NCBI GenBank assembly: GCA_021414245.1
Contig: JAIOOU010000015.1
Span: 1 to 64,000, forward strand
DNA: 64,000 nt
Direction of reading: 5' to 3'
Source of the DNA: Chloroflexota bacterium
Lineage (GTDB): Bacteria; Chloroflexota; Anaerolineae; Anaerolineales; Villigracilaceae
Of this stretch, positions 1 to 9,300 are shown piece by piece (position 1 is the stretch's first letter; each line of letters begins with the position of its first letter). A program made the position numbers and the translations under genes. The notes beneath the pieces are model-generated. The model was given only the letters and a program-made list of their open reading frames with translations. It was not told where the DNA came from and ran no database searches.

Positions 1-57
1 AACTAATCAATGAATATATTTACTTTTACAACTATGAGAGAATACAATTGAAAACAA

Positions 58-88
58 GACAGACACCTTACGAAACCAGGTGTCTGTC
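58..88 (-). terminator. Rho-independent terminator-like hairpin
   Basis: Perfect 11-bp inverted repeat GACAGACACCT / AGGTGTCTGTC with a 9-nt loop. Read on the minus strand it is followed by TTGTTTTC. It lies about 70 bp beyond the stop of the minus-strand response regulator and probably ends that transcript. Confidence 0.6.
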
Positions 89-155
89 CATCTAACTCGT
101 GAGCGCTTTCTTTTTGTGTCTGCCTTACAGGGGTCAATTCAAATGCGGGCTTTTT

Positions 156-1061
156 TTATACGTAGCTCATGAAGACCTGATTGCCGCCCGCCTCTTTCGC
201 GCGGGCCATGGCTTGAAAGGCCTGCTGGATCAAGGGCTCCACCTCCGTGGAGGTGGTGACGCGCGCCACCGAGGCGATACCCGCGCTGAGTTTCACGTTG
301 ACCGAGGTCTTGCTCTCGACTTCGATGCGGGTGCCGCGGATGCCGGCGATGATGCGCTCGGCCACCTTTTCCGCGTCCGCGCCGATCACGCCCGCCAGCA
401 TGACCACGAACTCATCGCTCTCCCAGCGGCAGATGCAATCGTAGGGGCGGCTTTTCTCGCGAATGGTCTGGGATAACACCCGCAGGACCTCATCACCCAG
501 TTCGGCGCCGAAGGTTTCGTTGATGCCTTTGAAGTTGTCGATATCCAGCGCGATCAAACTGACCGACATGGAGGCCCGGCGCGAACGTTCGAGTTCCCCG
601 GCCGATTGCTTAAAGAAGGCGGCGCGGTTCATGAAGCCGGTCAGCTCATCATAGGCGGCCTGGTTTTCGAGTTGGTTCCGGGCCGAGGCCAGGCTGCTGG
701 CCAGGGAGATGATGCGCTCGGCCATGCCCACCTTGTTCTTCAGGTCTGCGGGTTTAAAGGGCCGCTGGACGATGTCGTCCGCGCCGGTGGGCACGCTCTC
801 GTCGTCCGTGTTTTTGGCCGTGGTCAGGACGATGTAGACGGGCACATCCAGCTTGGCGGCGCGTGCGCGCGGGATGAATTGCGAGGTGCGCAGGTCGCTC
901 GTGTCCCAATTGGCGATCAGAAAGCGCGATTCCCCGGACTGGACGTACGGCCAGGCCTGCTCGATGGAGCCCAGCTTGATCAGCTCGGTCCGCTTGCCGT
1001 TCAAGGCCTGCTGGATGAGCGTAAGTTCCTTCGGGTCGTTCTCTAGCACCATAATCTTCAT
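156..1061 (-). CDS. Response regulator with a degenerate GGDEF domain
   Basis: A 301-residue protein with an N-terminal CheY-like receiver (about 1-120) and a C-terminal GGDEF domain (about 135-300). The likely phosphoacceptor is D53 and the switch Thr is T80 or T81. The usual receiver Lys before Pro is Arg here (R100-P101). The GGDEF domain keeps DELTG and NR near 138-146, the DIDNFK metal-binding strand (173-178) and an inhibitory-site-like RPYD (205-208) exactly five residues before the active loop. The loop itself reads ESDEF (214-218), so both glycines are lost. The family makes cyclic di-GMP; this copy may instead be a c-di-GMP binder or an inactive regulator (inference). The ATG start has AAGGTG upstream. 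Confidence 0.88.
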   Translation of the reverse strand: MKIMVLENDPKELTLIQQALNGKRTELIKLGSIEQAWPYVQSGESRFLIANWDTSDLRTSQFIPRARAAKLDVPVYIVLTTAKNTDDESVPTGADDIVQRPFKPADLKNKVGMAERIISLASSLASARNQLENQAAYDELTGFMNRAAFFKQSAGELERSRRASMSVSLIALDIDNFKGINETFGAELGDEVLRVLSQTIREKSRPYDCICRWESDEFVVMLAGVIGADAEKVAERIIAGIRGTRIEVESKTSVNVKLSAGIASVARVTTSTEVEPLIQQAFQAMARAKEAGGNQVFMSYV

Positions 1062-1079
1062 GGGGGCACCTTTTCAACT

Positions 1080-1085
1080 ATTATA
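1080..1085 (-). promoter_or_regulatory. Possible -10 box of the response regulator gene
   Basis: The minus strand reads TATAAT about 20 bp upstream of the ATG at 1061. No convincing -35 element is seen at 16-18 bp spacing, so this is a weak call. Confidence 0.35.
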
Positions 1086-1158
1086 GCAGGATGTGTAAAA
1101 GGCCAGCCGGCCAATTTTCGGTCGTATGCATATTGCGGGGCATGGATTTCGGTTTCCG

Positions 1159-1187
1159 TTGACAAATGCCCCCTCCCATAGTAACAT
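1159..1187 (+). promoter_or_regulatory. Sigma-70-type promoter of tRNA-Met
   Basis: TTGACA (1159-1164), a 17-bp spacer, then TAACAT (1182-1187). This is a full -35 consensus with a good -10, and the predicted start is near 1194, about 16 bp before the mature tRNA 5' end at 1210. Confidence 0.75.
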
Positions 1188-1209
1188 TTGCCCCGCTTTA
1201 CCCCCAAAC

Positions 1210-1283
1210 GCCGAGGTAGCTCAGTGGTAGAGCAGGGGACTCATAAGCCCTTGGTCGGGAGTCCAAATCTCCCCCTCGGCACC
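1210..1283 (+). tRNA. tRNA-Met (anticodon CAT)
   Basis: A cloverleaf can be drawn. The acceptor arms are GCCGAGG (1210-1216) and CCTCGGC (1274-1280). The D-stem is GCTC/GAGC, the anticodon loop CTCATAA has CAT at 1242-1244, and the T-stem is GGGAG/CTCCC (1257-1261/1269-1273). The T-loop reads TCCAAAT rather than the usual TTC start, and the anticodon stem has an A-G opposition at its base next to the loop. Discriminator A1281 is followed by CCT, so CCA is not fully encoded. CAT could in principle be elongator, initiator or Ile-lysidine; a paired 1-72 acceptor position argues against initiator. Confidence 0.9.
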
Positions 1284-1285
1284 TG

Positions 1286-1320
1286 ACAAGATGATCTGAT
1301 GCGGATCATCTTGTTTTATT
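1286..1320 (+). terminator. Rho-independent terminator of tRNA-Met
   Basis: An 11-bp perfect stem ACAAGATGATC / GATCATCTTGT (1286-1296 / 1304-1314) is followed by TTTATTT, directly after the tRNA. Confidence 0.85.
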
Positions 1321-1340
1321 TATACGGTATGAATGTCTCA

Positions 1341-1421
1341 ACGCCCGGCGGGGGGTGCGGATGTAATGCCCCGTTCGGCGAGGGTCTTCGACCCCGCCGA
1401 GACTCGCGACCGAAGGTCTCC
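1341..1421. repeat. REP-like palindromic element, copy A (3' side of RAYT)
   Basis: Contains CCCGGCGGGGG, a GGGTC-ttc-GACCC hairpin and the inverted REP core GACCGAAGGTCTC (1408-1420). The same element family recurs beside the RAYT start and around the RHS loci. It ends a few bases from the RAYT stop codon. Confidence 0.6.
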
Positions 1422-1426
1422 TGCCC

Positions 1427-1969
1427 CTACTCCCAACCCACATCGGATAAGAGAACATCGTTCTCCTCCCGCGTTGACCAATACAATGCGGAAGAAAATC
1501 TCCAGTCTTCCGGGCGAAGAACCAGTCCTTTTCGGCACGGATTATGATGCAGATAATCGAGTTTCTGCCTCCAAAACCCTTCTGAAAATACCCCGATTGG
1601 ATGCCGGGTTGGCTGCCAGAATCTACGCTGCCGGTCCTGCCCCGCGTTTTGACGAAACACATCTGAAAAGTTTGCGGGGAAATGTGCGGCGCAGTGATCA
1701 AGGAGTTGCCGTCCCGTGAACTTTCGCAGATCGTCCAGCGTATGCTTCAATCGCTCCGAATCAAAATCCGCATCAAACAGGAGCGCATGCAAATGAGTCG
1801 GCATGATCACATAGGCATTGACGGCCAGATGTTTGTTCTTAATGCAATGATTAAAACTGTCCGTGATGATCTTACAGGCGGCCTCTTCCACAAAGACAGG
1901 CAGCCATTCGACCACCGTGAACGTTACATAATACAGACCCACATCCTGGACGATCCGATACCGTTCCAT
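1427..1969 (-). CDS. REP-associated tyrosine transposase (RAYT), Y1/IS200-like
   Basis: A 180-residue single-domain HUH nuclease. The MPTHLH segment supplies the metal-binding pair H59 and H61. The likely nucleophile is Y139 in DYLHHNP, followed by RKGLV and the W-x-x-SS tail typical of RAYTs. The length fits the family. RAYTs are domesticated single-copy relatives of IS200/IS605 transposases that nick and spread palindromic REP/REPIN sequences. Matching palindromes lie on both sides (1341-1421 and 1972-2137), which strongly supports the RAYT call over an ordinary IS200. The ATG at 1969 lies close to the repeat, so its promoter may sit inside a REP copy. No terminal IS hairpins or partner tnpB are seen. 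Confidence 0.88.
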   Translation of the reverse strand: MERYRIVQDVGLYYVTFTVVEWLPVFVEEAACKIITDSFNHCIKNKHLAVNAYVIMPTHLHALLFDADFDSERLKHTLDDLRKFTGRQLLDHCAAHFPANFSDVFRQNAGQDRQRRFWQPTRHPIGVFSEGFWRQKLDYLHHNPCRKGLVLRPEDWRFSSALYWSTREENDVLLSDVGWE

Positions 1970-1971
1970 CG

Positions 1972-2137
1972 AAAGGATTATATGTGGTTCGCAGACCTGC
2001 GGTCAATTCCCGGCGGGGTGGGGATGTAATGCCCGAAAGGGTACACCCGCGCCGAGCGAGTTGTTCGTGCGAGCCGTTCGGGGACCTGCGGTCCATACCC
2101 GGCGGGGTGAGGACACCCGCGCCGGGCGAAGCGAGCA
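1972..2137. repeat. REP-like palindromic elements, two copies (5' side of RAYT)
   Basis: Two tandem units. Each starts with the core GACCTGCGGTC (1994-2004 and 2083-2093) and continues into a long hairpin. In the second unit the arms CCCGGCGGGGTG and CACCCGCGCCGGG pair around AGGA with one bulge. The leader GATTATATG-y-GGTTCGC of the first unit recurs before the core at 15776. Confidence 0.7.
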
Positions 2138-2141
2138 AGCT

Positions 2142-2395
2142 TTATTTTTTAACATCACCATCATGGGAATCTATTTGAATTTCGAAAACAGGCCTATCTT
2201 TGCTCCAATAAGTTACATCCCAGTTATCACGCAAGATTAAAGAAATTTGGCACTGATTATTAAAATGAAGGCGCACATCTTTTCCACCGTTGTCTTCCGC
2301 TAACTTTAGTGCATCTTCATACTTAACAGTTAATTTTCTCAGATCAATTTGATTCCAACCTAAAATCGGGCGAGGAAACAAGCCAGCCATCGCCG
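2142..2395 (-). pseudogene. 3' remnant of an unrecognised gene
   Basis: The open minus-strand frame ending at 2142 looks protein-like only in its last 75-80 residues. These contain YEDALKLAEDNGG, a pattern seen in small PepSY-like or periplasmic proteins, and WDVTYWS followed by FEIQIDSHDGDVKK at the end. Upstream of about 2400 the same frame is only the antisense of the integrase. I read this as the tail of a gene cut by arrival of the integrase segment. No function can be assigned. Confidence 0.45.
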
Positions 2396-2405
2396 CCTGG
2401 CTCTC

Positions 2406-3077
2406 ATGGACCGCGCCGCCTTTTATCTGCTCTGGCAGGGCGGCATGAGGTTGGGAGAAGTCGAGGAATTGCGCCTGGAAGACTTGGATTTCGGGCAAAA
2501 AAGGCTCTCTGTGCGCGACGGCAAGGATCGCACGATCTATCTCACCGAAACGACGATCCTCGTCGTGGCCGCCTATCTGGAGGTGCGCGGGAAGAGCAGC
2601 ACCGACCATATATTCCTCTTCCGCAATGCGCCGCTCAGCAAGGATCTCATTCGATCCCGCTTGAAAACCATCAGCGAACGAATTGGCATGAAGGTGTACC
2701 CTCACCGCCTGCGGCATACTTGTGCCACGCAGCTGCTCAATGCGGGCTGTCGCATCACCTCCATTCAGCGCTTCCTTGGGCACAAGGACTTGAGTTCCAC
2801 CCTGGTTTATGCCCGCGCGCACGACCAGACAGTCGCGGATGACTACTTCGCCGCCATGCAAAGAATCGAGGAAAGACTCCAAATGGTATCAGAGCACGTT
2901 GAAGAGAATGTTCAGATTGTAAAAGTACAAGCAAGGAAACAACTGTTATTTTTTGTGGAGCAACTCGCTCAACCTGAAATCAGTTTCTCTGAGAGGTTGA
3001 ATATTTTAGCCCAATTGCAGGTCTTGTTCTGTACAGGACAAGACTACAGCGAACAAGGAGAATCATATGGAGTTTGA
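2406..3077 (+). CDS. Tyrosine recombinase (integrase), N-terminally truncated
   Basis: A 223-residue protein with an essentially complete XerC/D-type catalytic domain: R15, probable hairpin K40, H100-x-L-R103-H104, G125-H126 and nucleophile Y135. The N-terminal SAM-like core-binding domain (about 90-100 residues) is missing, and the ORF opens at the junction with the remnant at 2142-2395. Family members are about 300 residues. A C-terminal extension (150-223) is unusual and rich in Gln, Glu and Val. It is probably not a working integrase by itself. A second, more eroded integrase tail lies at 13831-13977, so the two flank the RHS gene. Confidence 0.8.
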   Translation: MDRAAFYLLWQGGMRLGEVEELRLEDLDFGQKRLSVRDGKDRTIYLTETTILVVAAYLEVRGKSSTDHIFLFRNAPLSKDLIRSRLKTISERIGMKVYPHRLRHTCATQLLNAGCRITSIQRFLGHKDLSSTLVYARAHDQTVADDYFAAMQRIEERLQMVSEHVEENVQIVKVQARKQLLFFVEQLAQPEISFSERLNILAQLQVLFCTGQDYSEQGESYGV

Positions 3078-3380
3078 GCGTTTCTTTTTTTTATCCTTTG
3101 GTATCCACCACCATTTGCCACGCCTTGAAGTCTCTCCTAGATCCGAACGATGCACAGCAAATTCCGCAACAAATAACGCTATTCCAAATACCCACCACGA
3201 CCAATTCTTAAACATGAAAGGCTTTAGAAAAACCATTGAAACTACAAAAAGTATTATTACAGATCTGTTGCTACGTATCGCGCCAATTTTGCTTAGCCAA
3301 GCATCCAAAAAAATGCTTGGCACGAGCAACAAAAAGCACATCACCATCGGAACGAGGATATATTTAGAAACGTCTTCCAT
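3063..3380 (-). CDS. Small membrane protein, candidate RHS immunity protein
   Basis: About 105 residues from the ATG at 3380, chosen over an upstream ATG at 3434 because AGAGG lies 7 nt before it. Three hydrophobic segments are visible: VPMVMCFLLLVPSIFL, VIILFVVSMVFL and WVFGIALFVAEFAV. The C-terminus is basic. It begins 16 bp after the RHS stop on the same strand and is AT-rich like the RHS tip. Position immediately downstream of a polymorphic RHS tip is the usual place for a cognate immunity gene. A membrane location would suit a membrane-acting toxin (inference). No family is recognised. Its 3' end overlaps the convergent integrase by 15 bp. Confidence 0.6.
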   Translation of the reverse strand: MEDVSKYILVPMVMCFLLLVPSIFLDAWLSKIGAIRSNRSVIILFVVSMVFLKPFMFKNWSWWVFGIALFVAEFAVHRSDLGETSRRGKWWWIPKDKKKKRSNSI

Positions 3381-3396
3381 GCTCAACCTCTTTTGG

Positions 3397-6300
3397 CTAC
3401 TGACAATAAGTTGTGGCCTGACAATAAGGACCACCAGGTGAAGGTGCCGGAAGTCTCACCGGCACTTCATAAATTGCATCTGATAATGCTCCTAAGACAG
3501 ATGCACTTGAAGTATAGACAGCTGCGGGCTGCCAGACACCTACAGTTGTTAGGGCGAGTCCTATTGTATCCACATGTCCAGCCTCGTCTACCGAATAATA
3601 AGCGCTCGCAATGGTATGATAACCAGCTAAATAACCGATCCCCTGTCTACTAAGAGCTAGCGCGTTGCGAGCCGATTCAATACCAAGAATGCTGAGCAGA
3701 AGACCTAATGAGGCCCATGCTAGTTTTTCTGGATTAATACGTAAAATATTGAAATATATATTGACAGCGGGACGAGGTGTAAAATGACAGTTTGGCTGTG
3801 TTGTCGGGCAATGAAGTTCAAAATCACCATTATCAAAGGGGTTACTTAATACAAAATTAAGGTCTAGATTCTGATGATTTGAATGCTGCCCTAAATCATC
3901 TTCCAAGTCACTGTTGTCATTATCATCTCCACCTCTAGAAGAGTTATCGCCACGACTACCCCGGCCGGGTGGCATATATATTGGCTTGTTTTTACATCCT
4001 GATTCTCCTAATCCACAATCAACACTATGACCTGTTGGATCATTATATCGAATAGGATTGTTTAACCCGTAGCTGTAATGGTTGTAGGCTTGCGGGTTTT
4101 GTGGGTCTGGTACAATGCTGTCAGGCTGGGAAAAATGGGTAATATAAGGCGAATAGAAACGGGCCTTATAATCCATCAACCCACCGATGCCAGAATCAAG
4201 CAACCTTTGACCCGTATATCCGAAATCAGAACTTGGATCATTGGGTGTCGTGACATTCGAGCGGACTCCCCCAAATGGTAAATATCGTTGCTGGCTTACC
4301 AAGGTTCCGCTAGTATCCGTTATCGCAACCACTGAACCTAGGTGATCGGTTAGGAAATATTGTAGTCCATTCGCGTCGCGCATCACAGTCTGCCCGCCGA
4401 AGGAGTAATACTTCTTCACGGCTGTACCGGTCACTTCATAGGCGCCGCCGAAGTAATACGAGGTCAACACGGCGGATTGGGGGTCCCCGCTTTCGTCATA
4501 GGGAGTGATCAACGTGGCTGTGCGCAGACCGTCGCCGTCGTAGGCAAAGTCCCATTGCATGGCAAGTCTGGTCACCTCATCACAAGTCCCTTCGGCCAGT
4601 TTCTGGATCGACGAGATGCGATTCTCGGTGTTGTAGACCTGCTTGTAGATCACCCCGTCCTCCGTGCGGCAGGTCATATTTCCGTTGGCATCGTACGCAT
4701 ACTCGGCCAGCGTGGACTGGGCATCGTCCACAAGTGAGATCACAGCGTGCGGGATGGTTTCGGAGTATGCATAGGTCCGCTTGACCCAGCCGGTCGGGAA
4801 GGCAGTCGGGGTTGGGGTGGAGGTATAGATCGAGGTGGGAGCCGGGGTGTATGTCGGCGTACTGGTCCCATTCGGGTTCACCTGTTGGAGATAGGTGTAA
4901 GTGTTCGCGGTCAAATTGCTAGTGAGGGAGTTGTAGTAATAGATCGCAATGCGTCCATAACCGCCCGAACCGCCCGGAACACCCTCCCAGGTCGAGGGAG
5001 AATATCCACCTAATGTGGTAATGCTTCCCGAAAGGGTAATATTTGCCCCTTCAATACGGATGCTCCCGCCTGATCCGGCTCCGGAACCGTTGGTGGAATT
5101 CCCTTTGGCGCTAATTGTCCCTGTAAAATTAATTGTTTGTCCTGCGATCCAAAGGATACCGCCGCCTTTCTCGCCCGGAGATCCAGGCACCCAATTGCCG
5201 CCTGCCATATGGCCGGTGTTTTCCCCGCCGCCTGAACCATAAAACAAGGTCGAAAGATTAGGCAGGCCATAACTCTGACCTCCTGCGCCAATTGCAGTGG
5301 TTCCATTCGTGCCATATCCACCGCCGCCACCGGGAGGCCACTTAGTCCCTTGCACTGATCCTCCGGCACCATAGCCTTCATTTCCTCTAAATCCCAGGCC
5401 ATTTACCGAAATCACTCCATTCCCGGACAGCGTCCCGTTTACACGGAATGCCATTAATCCATATTTATTGCCGTCATAGGCATTCGCAGTTAGTGTCCCG
5501 TTCACCGTAACGTCACTGTAATTGGGCACCCGTATCAGACTGACCGACTGTGTACTTCCAACGCCGCTGTCGTCGTTTGCATTCACCCCGTAATAATTAA
5601 CCTTGGAAGACAGGAAGTATACGGTGGATCCAACAATTCCGCCAACATGCACGAGTTCGTAATTTCCCTTATTGGGGCCAGAGCCATACAAATGAATCAG
5701 CATGACTTCATCATTTACAGATAGACAATTGGATGTGGGGTTCGTGGTTAACCGCGCCCACGACGATGACAGCTCCGCAACACTGTAGGTTATCCCGTCC
5801 GCACAGGTTCGGCCATTGCTGGTATTGCTATTTATATTAAAGGTCACGCCGGAACCCACTGTTAAGATACCGTCTTTCCCATTACCGGCGATCGAGGGGG
5901 TTGCAAAGCTGATCGGGGTTGAACTCGGAGTTGCGGTTGGAGCCTGTCCGAGTACGCCAGTATAAGCAGCAGGATTGCTGTTCGAAACCGACAACGCGGT
6001 TTGGTAATAGACCGCGATGCGTCCGTAACCGCCCGAACCGCCCGGAACTCCCTCCCAGGTCGAGGGGGCATATCCACCTGCTGTGGTAATGCTTCCCGGA
6101 AGGGTAATATTTGCTCCTTCAAGGCGGATGCTCCCGCCTGACCCGGCTCCGGAACCGTTGGTGGAGTTCCCCTTGGCGCTAAGTGTCCCTGTAAAATTAA
6201 TCGTTTGTCCTGCGATCCAAAGGATACCGCCGCCCTTCTCACCGGAAGATCCAGGCACCCAATTGCCGCCTGCCATGTGGCCGGTGTTTTCCCCGCCGCC

Positions 6301-9300
6301 TGAACCATAAAACAAGGTCGAAAGATTAGGCAGGCCATAACTCTGACCTCCTGCGCCAATTGCAGTGGTTCCATTCGTGCCATATCCACCGCCGCCTCCG
6401 GGAGGCCAATTAGTCCCTTGCACAGATCCTCCGGCACCATAGCCTTCATTTCCTCTAAATCCCAGGCCATTTACCGAAATCACTCCATTCCCGGATAGCG
6501 TCCCGTTTACACGGAATGCCATTAATCCATATTTATTGCCGTCATAGGCATTCGCAGTTAATGTTCCATTCACCGTAACAGCACTGTAATTGGGTACCCG
6601 AATTAACATCACGCGGACCTGACCAGAGCCCACGCCCACACCCTGATCACTGCGCCAGCTTGAGCCATACCATTTTGTTTTCTGCGTCGTAAAGTTAATG
6701 GCGGTCCCGTTCACCGAGGCAATGCGCAGGAATTCATAGGAGCCAGCGTTATAACCGGTCGCGCTGTCTCCGGCTAGTTGAATTAGAAGGACTTCATCAC
6801 CCACCGCAAGACAGGTTGTGTTGGGCGGAGTGACGGGTGTCACAGTACTGGTGGGCGTGGCTGTGGCGGTTGGGTTGATGGCCGTATCAACCGTGGCCGC
6901 CGTGTCACCCAGTTGAGTCACATTGTAGGCCACGCCATCCGCACAGGTCCGCCCGTTATTGCCGTTCGTACCGGTATTGACATTGAAGGTATTGCCGCTC
7001 GCAACGGTTAAACTGCCGTCATTTCCAGTGCCCCACGGCTGCTGCCCTTGTGGCAGGGGCGTAATGTTGGGAGTGGCAGTAACCACCGTGGCGGTGGCGG
7101 TAACAGACATCGGGATTGGGGTCGGGAAGACTCCAAACACGGCCTGCACTTCCGCATCGGTCAAGGAGCGGTTGTAAAAACGAACTTCATCCAGCGAGCC
7201 ATGATACACATTCGCGGCGGCGCTTGAACTGAAAGTCAAACCGCTGGCGCTCATACTGACGGTGCCGGTCACCGATTGCGAGGCCACCAGCTGGCCGTTA
7301 AGGTAGAGGCGCATCTGTCCCGCGGCGGAATCATACACACCCGTGACCATCGTCCAGGTGTTGACGGGCAGGACCGGGCCATACAAGGTGTTGGGGGTCA
7401 GGTCACCCACCTGGAAGGCGATGCTGCCGTTGGCATTGCTGTTGCCCGGGTTGGCCGTGGGTGTGGCTGTGCCTTGCGTGGAAACGGTGATCAAACCGTA
7501 GTCCTTATTGCCCGCGCCTTTTTGAACGATGTACTGCGTACGGCTGGTAACCAGCGAAGCCGGATTGATCCAGGCGGAAATGGTGAAACTGCCATTCTTG
7601 TTGACCTCGGCCTGGTCTGTGATGGAAGCGTAATCATTTACTCCGTCGAAGAAGGCGGACGAGCCCTGAGCCCCGGAGGATTGGATGACCGGCCCGTTGG
7701 TGAGGGTGGCATTATTCGCGGTAACGTCTCCAACCGCATCGTCATACACCGTTGTGCCTGCCGAGCCTTCGAAGGACCAATACGCGAGCAAACTTCCAAA
7801 TTGAGGAGTGGAGGTCGGTGTAAACGTAAACGGCGTCGGCGTGAGCGAGGGGGTAAAGGTTTTCGTGGGCGTACCAGTATTGGTGTTGGTTGCGGTTGTA
7901 GTTGCTGTATAAGCGGGAGTATAAGTCGGCTCAAGCCCATTTCCATAAGGAGCCGCAGGCGGAGTGAAATTCACCGTCCAACGAGCAACACCTTTGCTCA
8001 ACCTGATCTCGTCCAACCAGCCATTCAAGTAGTTATCGCTGCTAGTGGTGACCAATCCAAGTCGAAGTCCTCCGGAAAAGTTTGGCATAGGGTCTGTATC
8101 TGTTGTGGTTGATCCTAATTGAATTCCATTAACAAAATGCATGTAGCCCGCAGTTCCATTCTTTACAATCGCAACGTGATACCAGGTGGCAGAATCAGGA
8201 TCCCATGGTTGGTCAACCTGAACAATATTCACGCCTGCGCTTCTAACTGTAAATCTAAGATTGTTGCTCTGCAAACGGACCGACCAAGTATTATTTGCAT
8301 CTCCAAATTGCTGAATCAGTCCAACGGTCCCCGTCCCGGGATCTACGCTGAACCGCACCCAAAAATCAACTGTCCATTGATCGGTATTCGTACCATTGTC
8401 CAACTGCCAATCAATACTGTCTGGGGAAGAAATATAATCTCCCGAGCCATCAAACAATGCAGATGCGCCATCGAACTTGGATTGGGCGGTATCGATCTGG
8501 GCATTTCCATTGGCCGTCCACACTTTGCCTATTTGATCCATGATCGATGTTGAGGAATCAGACCCATTCAAATGAAGCATCGACATGGTATATGCATCAA
8601 AAGATGGTAGTGGAGTCAGGGTTGCCGTTGGTGTTGCTGTTGGGGTTGGCGATCCTGCAGGCGTATTCGTAGGCACTTTAGTATTGGTAGGGGTAAAGGT
8701 TTGCGTCGATGAAGCAGTAAAAGTCGGAGTGAATGTATCCGTTGGCGTCAATGTATCGGTGGGGGTATCCGTGTCCTGCACCTGCCTGACCGGCATGGCC
8801 AGGAATCCGCCGGAGCCCGCTGCGTTGTTCAACTGCGGGGAACGGTAGGAGACTGGTGCAATCAGTTCAAGCGACGCCTTGGAATTCAACGCACCGATCG
8901 GGGTCGGGGTGACCCAGTTGTTCATCTCGGTGATGTTGCCGACCTTATCGTATTCAAACTGTTGATCGTACTTAATGGCGCTTGTATTGCCGGTGGTGAA
9001 GGCGCTGGCCGTTTTCAGCCGGCTTAAGAAGTCGTAGGTATATTGGTGGGTTTCGTTCAAGGCCGCATCGGTGATGCCGGTGATGTTGCCGGCCGGGTCA
9101 TAGGTATACCCAAAGTTGATCAGGTTCCCGGTGCTGACCCGTGAAACCAGGCGGTTGTTGGCGGAATCATAGCTGTTGGTCACCTCCAGGCCGTTGCCCA
9201 GAGTTTGTTTGGTGACCTGACCGAGCACGTTATAAGTCAAATCCACAAGCGAAGCCGCAGGACCCGCGCTGGAATTTAGCTTGTCCGGCCGGCCCAGGGC

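Noticed and set aside
1210..2405. tRNA attachment site for the integrase
   Set aside because: I could not find a second copy of the tRNA 3' end in the window, so no attL/attR pair is called.
2142..2882. One continuous 246-residue minus-strand gene
   Set aside because: The first two thirds are the antisense of the integrase; only the last ~80 residues look real.
4949..6600. Insertion sequence in the RHS gene
   Set aside because: The repeats are in frame, direct and carry no transposase; they are duplicated protein modules.
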